Shown in pieces: positions 17,511-25,383 of a stretch of DNA of 27,183 bases. The position numbers were made by a program, and so were the translations under genes. Numbering within the stretch: the stretch's first letter is position 1; each line of letters opens with the position of its first letter. Source of the stretch: an uncultured Bacilli bacterium (lineage in GTDB: Bacteria > Bacillota_I > Bacilli_A > RF39 > UBA660); assembly GCA_944364005.1 (NCBI GenBank), contig CALVVW010000013.1:1-27183 (forward strand). The letters run 5' to 3'. The notes beneath the pieces are model-generated. The model was not told the origin of the DNA and did not search any database. It saw nothing but the letters and a program-made list of their open reading frames with translations.

Positions 17511-18738
17511 ATCGTCCATACCACCAAGAGTATAGTCCACTAGGGAATCCAACATAATTTCTTGGATTTAATGTACTTCTTTGGTAAGTTGCCCAGGTAC
17601 ATCCTCCACCTTTATTCCAGTCGCAAGTAGTTACTTCTAAGTGTAGATGTGGTCCTGATGAGTTACCAGTTGATCCCATACGTCCAATTACGGTATCTGG
17701 TGTTACTATTTGTCCTACATTAACATACCAAGCTGATAAATGTGCATAGGTAGAATATAGGTATCTTCCGTTTGTATAATGTCTTATCTTTAATACTAAG
17801 GCACCCGCATTATCATAGTATTTAGCAAATACAACACCTGTTGCGATTGGATGAATTTCAATATTTGTATAGTTCCTATTTCCAAGATCGATTCCTAAAT
17901 GACCGTTGTTCATCCAGTTTTGCGTTACATATCCACTATCCATTGGTCTAAAGAATCCTGCTGCTGATGGTGGCATAATATTTCCTGCTCCACCGCCACT
18001 ACTGCTTCCTCCTCCACTTGATGCATTATTTCTATCATGACGTATTTGGCATTGTTGAATATCCTCATTTTCTCCACAACCAATAGATTCATAATATTTT
18101 ACGTTTGCTTTGGCAGCATCGATTTGTTCTTGTACTCCTGGCATAGCATCTTTTAGAGCTTTTGTATCAGCGTTAATTCTTTCTTTTTCACTTTCTAATT
18201 CTGTTTGTAGTTTTTTTTGCTCTGTTTGCTTTGTCGTTAAGTCTTCTTGCTGTTGTTTATTTTTAGCAATTAAATCTTCTAATTCTTTCATGATTTTATC
18301 ATTATATTCTGTTAGTTGCTCTACAACTGACATGCGATAAATCATATCTGTAATACTAGTCGCTCCAAAAGCATACTCTAAATAGGCATTTTCTCCGTTT
18401 GCTAATTGATAATATTCTAGTATCTTTTTACTTTCTTCACTTTTTTCTTTTATTTCTTGATTACTTTGATCAATTTCAGTTTGAAGAGTTCCTATCTCTT
18501 CGACAATCTTATCTAATTCTGCTTCAATTTCTGCAATTCTGGCTTTGATTTCTGCTACTTCTTTATCATTTTTAGCAACTTTATCTTGCTTTGCTTGTAA
18601 ATCTGCTGTATATTTTTCTACTTCTGCTCTAAACTCTGCTAGAGTATTGGCACTAGCTTGTGCATCCATAGGTAGTATGATATAAGATGCAATAATAGAG
18701 ATTAGAACTAGAAAAGCTATTATATTATATTTTTTCAT
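17509..18738 (-). CDS. Secreted murein hydrolase, PcsB/EnvC-like, with M23 (LytM) domain
   Basis: 409 residues. A signal peptide (hydrophobic 6-22, cleavage probably after AQA near residue 28) is followed by a long coiled coil (about 30-215), a glycine/serine linker (240-251) and an M23 endopeptidase domain. The zinc and catalytic residues are intact: H280-x3-D284 in HLGIDLG, H333 in YAHLS, and H364-x-H366 in PHLHLE. Intact residues argue for an active peptidoglycan endopeptidase rather than an EnvC-type activator. The start codon overlaps the ftsX stop by one base. The coiled coil is the expected contact for the extracellular loop of FtsX, so the enzyme should act at the division site under FtsEX control. 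Cys 221/230 and 372/380 might form disulfides. Confidence 0.93.
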   Translation of the reverse strand: MKKYNIIAFLVLISIIASYIILPMDAQASANTLAEFRAEVEKYTADLQAKQDKVAKNDKEVAEIKARIAEIEAELDKIVEEIGTLQTEIDQSNQEIKEKSEESKKILEYYQLANGENAYLEYAFGATSITDMIYRMSVVEQLTEYNDKIMKELEDLIAKNKQQQEDLTTKQTEQKKLQTELESEKERINADTKALKDAMPGVQEQIDAAKANVKYYESIGCGENEDIQQCQIRHDRNNASSGGGSSSGGGAGNIMPPSAAGFFRPMDSGYVTQNWMNNGHLGIDLGNRNYTNIEIHPIATGVVFAKYYDNAGALVLKIRHYTNGRYLYSTYAHLSAWYVNVGQIVTPDTVIGRMGSTGNSSGPHLHLEVTTCDWNKGGGCTWATYQRSTLNPRNYVGFPSGLYSWWYGR

Positions 18739-19643
18739 TATATCTTCAAATACTTTCTTACGGCACTGGCACTACCAACCATACCTACTAAAATACCAAT
18801 TATTACAACAATTCCAGCAGTTGAATAAATAAATGGTTCTGGTTCGATTAATTGAATTAACTGGGTAAATAAATAGCCATCGAAGTGCTTATAAAATGCT
18901 AAGTATCCATATGTAGTAAATATTACTGGTACAATAGAACCTAATAGTCCTAAAATCATACCTTCAATAATAAATGGTGTTTTGATGGTAAAGTTACTTG
19001 CTCCAACTAATCTCATGATACCTATTTCTCTTCTTCTTGCTGATATTGTTAATTTAATTGTATTTATAATTAAGAATACTGTTACAATAACTAGGGCTAT
19101 TACTACACCATATGTTACTTTTTCGATAGATGAGAAGGCAGTTACCATTTTATCTACCATTCCTTCACCATATCTTACTGTATTTACTTGGTCTATTTTT
19201 TCAATTCTAGCAGCAGTATTTGATATTTTTTCTACGTCTTTTACTTTTACTTGGAATGTATCTTTTAGAGGACTTTCCTCATCACTCCATTCATCTAGTA
19301 CTGTATCAAACACTTCTGATTCTTCTTGCATTTCTTCTTTTACTTGTTGTTTGGATGCAAAAACAAGACTTTTTTTATTGACATTTGGAATTGATTTTAT
19401 TTCTTTTTCTACCATTTGTACTTCTTCATCTGTTACATTATTATTTAAAAATATTACGATAGTTAAATCTTTTTCGATTTCTTTCGTAAAGTTTTGTACA
19501 TTAAATGATGCCATAATAGCGATAGCTACTATAATCAGTGTAATAGTAATACAAGAGATGGATGCTAAAGATAAACTAAAATTTCTGATTACACTTTTAA
19601 AGGCATCTCTAATGCTTCTTGCTAACATTCTAAATATTCTCAT
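18738..19643 (-). CDS. ftsX: Cell division protein FtsX
   Basis: Membrane subunit of the FtsEX complex, which couples ATP hydrolysis to septal peptidoglycan hydrolysis. 301 residues with the family topology: TM1 about 22-46, an extracellular domain of about 120 residues, TM2 177-200, TM3 222-248 and TM4 272-290. The conserved stretch SARRREIGIMRLVGASNFTI lies between TM2 and TM3. The start ATG overlaps the end of ftsE by 14 bases, and the gene touches the hydrolase gene downstream, so all three are coupled. Confidence 0.96.
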   Translation of the reverse strand: MRIFRMLARSIRDAFKSVIRNFSLSLASISCITITLIIVAIAIMASFNVQNFTKEIEKDLTIVIFLNNNVTDEEVQMVEKEIKSIPNVNKKSLVFASKQQVKEEMQEESEVFDTVLDEWSDEESPLKDTFQVKVKDVEKISNTAARIEKIDQVNTVRYGEGMVDKMVTAFSSIEKVTYGVVIALVIVTVFLIINTIKLTISARRREIGIMRLVGASNFTIKTPFIIEGMILGLLGSIVPVIFTTYGYLAFYKHFDGYLFTQLIQLIEPEPFIYSTAGIVVIIGILVGMVGSASAVRKYLKI

Positions 19644-20328
19644 CTATATATGTTCCTTTCTGCTTAAAGTTAACCAAATGTCCATCTTTTAAAGTTACTA
19701 CTTGTTTTTTCATACTATTAACAATTTCTTTATCATGGGTTGCCATAATAATCGTTGTTCCTCTTGTTTTGTTGATATTATCTAGTACTTTCATGATTTC
19801 CATACTTCTTTCTGGATCTAGATTTCCAGTTGGCTCGTCACATAATAATAATTTAGGATCATTTACGATTGCTCTAGCAATTGCAACACGTTGTTGTTCT
19901 CCTCCTGATAATTGGTCAGGATAATTATGTACCTTATTCTTTAATCCTACTTCTTCTAGTGCTCTTAATACCTTTGTTCTTGTTTTTTCTTTACTAGCAC
20001 CAATTACTTCCATAGCAAAGGCTACATTTTCATATACCGTCAGTTTAGGTAGTAGACGATAATCTTGGAAAACGATTCCAAGTTTTCTTCTTAATTTATA
20101 TACTTTTGTATTTCTAAGTTTTGCTACATCAAGTCCACCAACAATTATTTGACCTTTCGTTGGCTTTTCCTCACGATATAGCATCTTGATTAATGTACTT
20201 TTTCCACTACCAGACCCGCCAATTACGAAAGTAAAAGAACCTTTTTCAATAGCAAGATTTAAATCATAGATTGCAGTAACTCCATTTTTATATTTTTTCT
20301 CTACATTTTTTATTCTGATTAAGTCCAT
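19630..20328 (-). CDS. ftsE: Cell division ATP-binding protein FtsE
   Basis: ABC-type ATPase partner of FtsX. Walker A GGSGSGKS (37-44), Q-loop FQDYRLL, signature LSGGEQQR and Walker B LLLCDEPTGNLD are all present. The length of 232 residues is normal. The start was set at ATG 20328 because GGAGGTAAAT directly precedes it. A longer frame up to 20424 would run through the promoter and the upstream terminator and encodes no family-like sequence. Confidence 0.97.
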   Translation of the reverse strand: MDLIRIKNVEKKYKNGVTAIYDLNLAIEKGSFTFVIGGSGSGKSTLIKMLYREEKPTKGQIIVGGLDVAKLRNTKVYKLRRKLGIVFQDYRLLPKLTVYENVAFAMEVIGASKEKTRTKVLRALEEVGLKNKVHNYPDQLSGGEQQRVAIARAIVNDPKLLLCDEPTGNLDPERSMEIMKVLDNINKTRGTTIIMATHDKEIVNSMKKQVVTLKDGHLVNFKQKGTYIDENI

Positions 20329-20353
20329 ATTTACCTCCATCCTAGTATATTTC

Positions 20354-20359
20354 ATTATA
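20354..20359 (-). promoter_or_regulatory. -10 element of the ftsE-ftsX-hydrolase operon
   Basis: Minus strand TATAAT, 25 bases before the ftsE ATG; the hexamer 17 bases further upstream (TTTTGT) is a poor -35. Position between a terminator and ftsE supports its use. Confidence 0.55.
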
Positions 20360-20374
20360 TCATAAATTCCGACA

Positions 20375-20409
20375 TAACAAAAGAGGAGTTTTGTAAAATC
20401 TCTCCTCTT
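20375..20409 (-). terminator. Terminator of the prfB/YitT operon
   Basis: Minus strand AAGAGGAG / CTCCTCTT, 8-bp stem with a 13-base loop, followed by TTGTT. It separates the second YitT gene from ftsE. Confidence 0.7.
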
Positions 20410-20413
20410 AACA

Positions 20414-21283
20414 TTACTTTCCACCTTTTACCTCATAAGCATCTTCTACTACAAAAAAGGCACCAGGATCAATTAATTTTATTCCTTCTGTTAACTTATA
20501 ATAATCTCTTTTGGGAATCACCGATAGTAATACTTTTCTTCTTTTTTCTAGAAAAGCACCTTCTACATTAAATATGGTTACTGTATGTTTTAAATTATTT
20601 AAAATGTATTCTCTTATTTCTTTGTCTTTTGTTGTTACGATATAAAATGCCTTATTACTGGATATTCCTAATAATACTTTATCTATCATCATGTTATTTA
20701 TAAATACTAAAATAATAGCATACATCATCATTGACCATCCAAAGAAAAAACTTCCTATGATAATTATAATTGAGTTTATTACCATACTAGATTTTGCGAT
20801 TGGTATTTTATGATATTTATATAATATTTGACTAATAATAGGTAGGCCGCCATTACTAAATCCTGTTTTATAAATAAATCCATTAGCAAGTCCTCCGATT
20901 ACTCCGGCAAAAATAATAATTAAAAACTTATCATTATAATCAATTGTAATACCTTGGGTAATTATGGCTGTTACTTTTACAAATAGAGGATAGATAAATG
21001 TGGCTAGTAGGCTTCCTAGAGTTCTTTCTATTCCTAAATACAGAAAACTAAATAATAGACAGGCTGTTGATATTAATAATATCATTATAGATGAATCTAT
21101 GCCATAAACATAATTTGTAATGATTGCTATACCATTTACTCCGCCTGCTACTAAGTCTGTTGGCAGTAATAATAAATTATATACTAAGGATAACACGAAA
21201 AGTGAAACAAGTAATATAGCAATTCTCTTAGCTAATTTTTTTCTTTTTAATTTTTTTATTACATTTTCAACAAATATATCCAT
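20414..21283 (-). CDS. YitT-family membrane protein (second copy)
   Basis: 289 residues: five to six membrane helices (two DUF161-type halves, with NLLLLPTDLVAGGVNGIAII and GLANGFIYKTGFSNGGLPII), then a soluble C-terminal DUF2179-type domain ending KRDYYKLTEGIKLIDPGAFF VVEDAYEV. The molecular function of the family is not established. It is the tandem duplicate of the gene just upstream, and its ATG overlaps that gene's stop codon by one base with GGAGGTGAATA before it. Confidence 0.9.
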   Translation of the reverse strand: MDIFVENVIKKLKRKKLAKRIAILLVSLFVLSLVYNLLLLPTDLVAGGVNGIAIITNYVYGIDSSIMILLISTACLLFSFLYLGIERTLGSLLATFIYPLFVKVTAIITQGITIDYNDKFLIIIFAGVIGGLANGFIYKTGFSNGGLPIISQILYKYHKIPIAKSSMVINSIIIIIGSFFFGWSMMMYAIILVFINNMMIDKVLLGISSNKAFYIVTTKDKEIREYILNNLKHTVTIFNVEGAFLEKRRKVLLSVIPKRDYYKLTEGIKLIDPGAFFVVEDAYEVKGGK

Positions 21284-22164
21284 TATTCACCTCCAAAGAC
21301 CTCATAGGCATCTGTTACTACAAAGAATGAATGTGGATCTATTTCATGAATTCCTTCTTTCAATTTATAATAATCTTTTGTAGGGAGTACACACATTAGA
21401 ACTTTTTGTTTTTCTTTGGCATATCCGCCCTTGGCATTAAATACTGTTACACCATGGTTTAAATACTTTAGGATATATTCTTTTATTTTTTCTTCCTCTT
21501 CTGTTACTATGTAGAAGGCTTTACTATCAGACACTCCTAATATTACACGATCTGACATATAACTAATTACATATAAGATGATAATGGAATACATAAATTG
21601 GGTTGGTCCAAAGACAAAAGCTGTTAATAATACTATAGTTCCGTCACAATATAACATACTATTTCCCATACTTATTTTTAGATACTTTGATAAAATTTGA
21701 TTTATAATGTCAGTTCCTCCTGTGGTAAAACCTGCTTTATATATTAGTCCAGCACCAAAACCATATACTACTCCACCAAAAACTGAAATTAATAGTAATT
21801 GATTGGTATCAATATCAATGATATTTCCAATATTTTTAGTTAAATTTACACAAATAGGAAATAATAGCGAACCTAGAATAGTTGCTTTTGTTTTTTCTTT
21901 TCCTAATAAAAAATAGCTTAATATTAATAGAAAAATTGAACCTATTAAAATTACTAGCGAATTATCAATATTAAAAAGATGGTTAATTATAATTGCAAAA
22001 CCGGCAACTCCACCAGCAACAATATTATTGGGTACTAAAAATAAATTATATGATGTTGCGATTAAAAGGCAACCAATTAGTAATTGAATATGTCTTTTTA
22101 TACTTGATTTCGAATTAATTTTTTCTAATATTTTTAAATCATTTTTCTTAGAAAGCCATCTCAT
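21283..22164 (-). CDS. YitT-family membrane protein (first copy)
   Basis: 293 residues with the same plan as its neighbour: a DUF161-type membrane part (NLFLVPNNIVAGGVAGFAII; GAGLIYKAGFTTGGTDIINQ) and a C-terminal DUF2179-like domain with KDYYKLKEGIHEIDPHSFFV. The two copies align over their whole length. It starts 12 bases after prfB with AAGGAGGG as ribosome site, so it is in the prfB transcript. The paired copies may form a heteromer. What they transport or sense is not known. Confidence 0.92.
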   Translation of the reverse strand: MRWLSKKNDLKILEKINSKSSIKRHIQLLIGCLLIATSYNLFLVPNNIVAGGVAGFAIIINHLFNIDNSLVILIGSIFLLILSYFLLGKEKTKATILGSLLFPICVNLTKNIGNIIDIDTNQLLLISVFGGVVYGFGAGLIYKAGFTTGGTDIINQILSKYLKISMGNSMLYCDGTIVLLTAFVFGPTQFMYSIIILYVISYMSDRVILGVSDSKAFYIVTEEEEKIKEYILKYLNHGVTVFNAKGGYAKEKQKVLMCVLPTKDYYKLKEGIHEIDPHSFFVVTDAYEVFGGE

Positions 22165-22176
22165 AAGTACCCTCCT

Positions 22177-23275
22177 TTAATTCCTGTTTTTTAAATTTGC
22201 TTCTATAAACATGTCCAAATCTCCATCTAATACTTTTTCTACATTGCTTGTTTCTACATTTGTTCTATGATCTTTTACCATGGAATAGGGATGTAGGACA
22301 TAACTTCTGATTTGAGAACCGAAATTGATGTTCATTTGTTCTCCTTTTATTGCATTTAATTCTTTATTCTGTTCTTCTATTTTTTTCATAAGAAGCTTAT
22401 TTTTTAATACTTTTAATGCTTGTTCTTTATTTTGTATTTGACTTCTTTCATTTTGACAAGTTACTACAATCTTAGTAGGTAAATGAGTAATTCTTACTGC
22501 TGAATCCGTTGTATTGACACCTTGTCCTCCAGCACCAGTAGAACGATAGACATCTATTTTTAAATCTTTTTCATCTATTTCTATACTATTATCTTGTTCT
22601 ATCTCTGGAGTTACTTCTACCGATGCAAATGAAGTATGACGTCTATTATTTGAATCAAATGGTGATAATCTTACTAATCGATGAACACCTTTTTCATTTT
22701 TTAAGTAACCATAAGCATTTTTTCCTTTGACTCTCATCATTACACTTTTAATTCCTGCTTCGTCTCCCTCCTGATAATCCAATACTTCTATTTTATATTT
22801 CTTTTTTTCACACCATCTTGTATACATTCTATATAGCATTAATGCCCAGTCACAGGACTCTGTTCCACCGGCACCTGGATGTATTTCTAGTGTGCAATCA
22901 TTTTTATCATATGGACCATCTAAAAGCAGCAATAAGCTCACTTCTTCTATTTTTTGTTCTATCGATACAATTTCTTGTTCTAATTCTTGGATTGATTCTT
23001 CATCATTTTCTAATTCCAGTAAATTTATTAACTCTAAATCATCTTTTACTTTTGTTAATAATTGCTCTATGCTATCTACTGTATTTTTTTCATCATTTAA
23101 CTCTTTTATAGTATTTTCTGCTTTTTGTCTATCATTCCAAAAATCTATTTCTTTTGTTTTCTCTTCTAGTTCCTTTACTTTTAGTTTTAGCGAATCGATG
23201 TCAAAGTGACCTCCATAATTCTTCTAGTTTGTTTTCACTTTTTAATAATTGGTCTTTAATCTCTTTTAATTCCAT
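22177..23275 (-). CDS. prfB: Peptide chain release factor 2, with programmed +1 frameshift
   Basis: RF2 ends translation at UGA and UAA. The first 24 codons (ATG 23275, ribosome site AAGGAGG) end in CTT TGA; the second frame starts with GAC at 23202 and gives 341 more residues, 365 in total, which is the standard length. SPF, which reads the stop codon, is at 204-206, and GGQ, which hydrolyses the peptidyl-tRNA, at 249-251. The in-frame TGA means RF2 controls its own synthesis. Downstream lie two YitT genes and then ftsE-ftsX; prfB-ftsE-ftsX is a known Bacillota order, here with the YitT pair between. Confidence 0.96.
23200..23214 (-). promoter_or_regulatory. prfB +1 frameshift site
   Basis: The minus strand reads GGAGGTCACTTTGAC: an internal Shine-Dalgarno (GGAGG) two bases before the CTT slip codon region, then TGA followed by C, a weak termination context. 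Slippage of CTT to TTT skips one base into the GAC frame. TGA is at 23201-23203. This is the classical prfB autoregulation element. Confidence 0.95.
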
Positions 23276-23423
23276 TTTTTCTTCCTCCTTTTTAGTTTGT
23301 ACTGTTTTTTCTTTTCTATTCTTTTCTTAAGTCAATGATAAGGTAACATATTTTTTATGATTTCTCAAATACTTTTTTTATTATTTTTGTATACTTTTTC
23401 AATATTTTACATATATTATTAGT

Positions 23424-23495
23424 GAGGAAGGTTCACTGTTAAGTGTGAAGATCCTCTGTAAATAGATAAAGGAGCTAAATTAAGCTCCTTTTTTT
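23424..23495 (+). ncRNA. Candidate small structured RNA
   Basis: In the 204-base gap between prfB and the 213-residue gene, the plus strand has an AT-rich possible promoter (TATATT/TATTAT near 23413-23420). A two-level hairpin follows: outer stem GAGGA / TCCTC (23424-23428, 23452-23456) and inner stem TTCAC / GTGAA (23432-23436, 23445-23449). After it comes a terminator hairpin with seven T. No Rfam class is recognised. The same hairpin could act on the minus strand in the prfB leader. Speculative. Confidence 0.3.
23468..23495 (+). terminator. Terminator hairpin, possibly bidirectional
   Basis: AAAGGAGCT / AGCTCCTTT stem with loop AAATTA, followed by seven T on the plus strand. It contains the last codons and stop of the minus-strand 213-residue gene, for which it is also the only visible terminator (weaker T run TTTATCTATTT). 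Part of the plus-strand T run encodes Lys codons of that gene. Confidence 0.7.
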
Positions 23496-24121
23496 GTTTT
23501 TTGATAAGTTTTTTGTTGATATAAATATTCTTCTATATGCATTTGATGGTATGTTTGGTTTTTTTCTATACTATCTAGTTTATTATACATATTCATAAAA
23601 GGTATCTCGTAAGGACTGTTTTTACTTCCGCTACCACTAAATCTAACTGTATAGGAAGGAAAAATATCCATCATTCCTTTATAGAAAGTTATTTTATATG
23701 TTTCCTCTTCTGGTTGTATTTGTAGTTTACAAGGATCTTTATCTATTTTACTATCACTTACCCATTCAATCATATTATCATGGAATACATTTGCCCAGTC
23801 ATTATCATTTTCTTTCTTTGATGGCTTTATTTCTAAACCTAAATCTTTTACAAATTGATAAAATTCATCATCATCTTTTTCTTTTAGTGGCGTTTTATTT
23901 TTTATAATATTATATAATTCATCTATACTTTGAAAGAAATCATAATTTTCTTTTGTTATTGTAAAGGTTTTTTTCTCTGGTAAGTCTTGTAGTCTTTCTG
24001 TTGGTATATATTCCCAGAATAAATCTAGTGTTCCTCCATAAGCTATGCTAAAGCTTCCTTCTTCTGTAGTTATTATAAATTTATTATGATTATCAAGATC
24101 ATATTTTTTTATTTTTAACAT
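23480..24121 (-). CDS. Unknown protein, 213 aa
   Basis: No family recognised. Soluble, acidic to neutral, without signal peptide or membrane helix. The first 40 residues (KFIITTEEGSFSIAYGGTLD) look like a beta-rich domain, the middle is charged and helical, and residues about 140-170 again look beta-rich (TYKITFYKGMMDIFPSYTVR). A helical tail rich in Gln and Lys ends the protein. The ATG follows AAGGAACAAT. It is monocistronic, with an extended -10 (TGTTATAAT) inside an inverted repeat upstream. The neighbours give no clue. Confidence 0.75.
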   Translation of the reverse strand: MLKIKKYDLDNHNKFIITTEEGSFSIAYGGTLDLFWEYIPTERLQDLPEKKTFTITKENYDFFQSIDELYNIIKNKTPLKEKDDDEFYQFVKDLGLEIKPSKKENDNDWANVFHDNMIEWVSDSKIDKDPCKLQIQPEEETYKITFYKGMMDIFPSYTVRFSGSGSKNSPYEIPFMNMYNKLDSIEKNQTYHQMHIEEYLYQQKTYQKTKKGA

Positions 24122-24144
24122 ATTGTTCCTTCTTTCTCTAACTG

Positions 24145-24171
24145 AATTATAACATATAACTTGTTATAATT
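24145..24171. repeat. Inverted repeat over the promoter of the 213-residue gene
   Basis: AATTATAAC and GTTATAATT, nine bases each, separated by nine bases. Each arm contains TATAAT preceded by TG on one strand, so an extended -10 points in both directions. It may be an operator, or simply two promoters back to back. Confidence 0.5.
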
Positions 24172-24200
24172 ATACTTTGTTTTAGGAATAAGTTTAATAG

Positions 24201-24230
24201 AAAAAAGTATTGAGTAAAATCAATACTTTT
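24201..24230 (-). terminator. Terminator of the oxidoreductase gene
   Basis: Minus strand AAAAGTATTGA / TCAATACTTTT, 11-bp stem, six-base loop, T run following. It starts at the stop codon. Confidence 0.88.
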
Positions 24231-25284
24231 AGGCCTTTTCGATATATTTTAATTCTCCCATTCGTGATGTTGGTACAAAACCTGCTTCTGATGCGATTAC
24301 ATCTGGGATTCTGTTTACAATGGTTGCACAAGTAAGTTCTACTGTATTTGGCTTTTCAATTACCATTGTTGTATTTGGTTCTCCATATATTGTCCATTCG
24401 TTTCTATCGAATTCATCTTTATTATATACTTTTCCAATACATTCTGTCTCTAGTGTAATACCTTCTTTTGTCTCGGTAGTAACAACAGCACTCATACCTG
24501 TTGCCATACCTGCTTTTACAGTCATACCTAAGGTACTAGACTCAATATCATAATCATTAAATTGTGGTACACATTTTTGTCTTTGACTTACTACGGTTAA
24601 ACCTAGTTTATCACAAAGCCATCCATTTACATTCCACATATATGATGGAGCATAAGCGCCACTTTCAATTACTTTTTGTCTTTCTTCATCAGAAATTTCA
24701 TCTGCACTTGCTACATCACGTTCAAACTCTTCTTTTGTTAGTCCTGCTCCATGTGCTTTTGCTAAAGCAATTCCATAGTCTTCTACATTATAAGATGAAC
24801 TACCTTTGATTTTCGTGATATTGTGACTTGCTCCTACTAAAGTAGTAATTAAATTTCCCCAGAAAGCATCTTGATATCCACTACCAGTAATGGTACAGTT
24901 ATTTTCTTTAGCAAGTTTATCGATTTTACTAGTTAGTGTTGGATTAGAATTCATTGGGAAGAATGCTTCTTCACAAGTAGTAATTGCATTAACTCCACAT
25001 TTTGCACAAGTCATTAATGCATCTTCTACATCTGCAAGTAGGCTCATTGTTGTTACAATGGTACAGTCTGGTTTTAAACTATTTAGTAGTTCTTCTGACT
25101 TTGCTGCGTCTTCTACAACTACTCCTACTTTATCTCCTCCCATGATTTCTCCAATATCTTTTCCTATTACTGCTGGATTATTATCCACAGCTCCTATGAT
25201 TGTTCCACCATTTTCTATTACGTAGCGCATGGTGTAAACACTCATTTTTCCACAACCATATTGAAATATTTTTAATCCTTTCAT
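24229..25284 (-). CDS. 2,4-diaminopentanoate dehydrogenase-like NAD(P)-dependent oxidoreductase
   Basis: 351 residues. An N-terminal Rossmann fold (KIFQYGCGKMSVYTMRYVIE, glycine loop at 10-15, then GAVDN closing the second strand) is followed by a DapB-like C-terminal domain. Overall layout, and phrases such as TTCEEAFFP, GSGYQDAFWG and the C-terminal TCATIVNRIPDVIASEAGFV, match the diaminopentanoate dehydrogenase/dihydrodipicolinate reductase-like family. That family deaminates 2,4-diaminopentanoate in ornithine fermentation. The partner genes of that pathway are not in this window, so a different amino acid substrate is possible. The gene is monocistronic; its ATG follows AGGTAGGG, and a palindrome lies at its promoter. 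Confidence 0.72.
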   Translation of the reverse strand: MKGLKIFQYGCGKMSVYTMRYVIENGGTIIGAVDNNPAVIGKDIGEIMGGDKVGVVVEDAAKSEELLNSLKPDCTIVTTMSLLADVEDALMTCAKCGVNAITTCEEAFFPMNSNPTLTSKIDKLAKENNCTITGSGYQDAFWGNLITTLVGASHNITKIKGSSSYNVEDYGIALAKAHGAGLTKEEFERDVASADEISDEERQKVIESGAYAPSYMWNVNGWLCDKLGLTVVSQRQKCVPQFNDYDIESSTLGMTVKAGMATGMSAVVTTETKEGITLETECIGKVYNKDEFDRNEWTIYGEPNTTMVIEKPNTVELTCATIVNRIPDVIASEAGFVPTSRMGELKYIEKA

Positions 25285-25328
25285 TTTTTCCCTACCTTTC
25301 TTTTTTAGTATATCACTTAAGTATAAAT

Positions 25329-25340
25329 TAAAACGTTTTA
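25329..25340. promoter_or_regulatory. 12-bp palindrome upstream of the oxidoreductase gene
   Basis: TAAAACGTTTTA, a perfect palindrome, lies 45-56 bases before the ATG and just upstream of a -10-like TATACT, where a -35 would be. Its core AAAACGTTTT resembles a CcpA cre site (TGAAAACGTTTTCA) lacking the outer TG/CA. Operator function is inferred. Confidence 0.4.
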
Positions 25341-25345
25341 GAATT

Positions 25346-25373
25346 AAAAAAAGTACACTTTTTAGTGTAACTT
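25346..25373 (-). terminator. Terminator of the intact NUDIX gene
   Basis: Minus strand TACACT / AGTGTA with loop AAAA, extended past a one-base bulge by AAG / CTT, followed by a T run. Confidence 0.75.
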
Positions 25374-25383
25374 TACATTTATA

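Noticed and set aside
18982..19692. 236-codon open frame on the plus strand
   Set aside because: It is antisense to ftsX, low in complexity (Ser/Thr-rich) and has no ribosome site; ftsX is certain.
20329..20424. Longer ftsE start at 20424
   Set aside because: It would translate the -10 element and the preceding terminator and overlap the YitT gene; the ATG at 20328 has a perfect ribosome site.
22818..23209. Plus-strand frames over the prfB start, and a truncated prfB beginning at 22941
   Set aside because: The plus-strand frames are antisense. The short prfB model is an artefact of the frameshift, as RF2-like sequence continues upstream to 23275.
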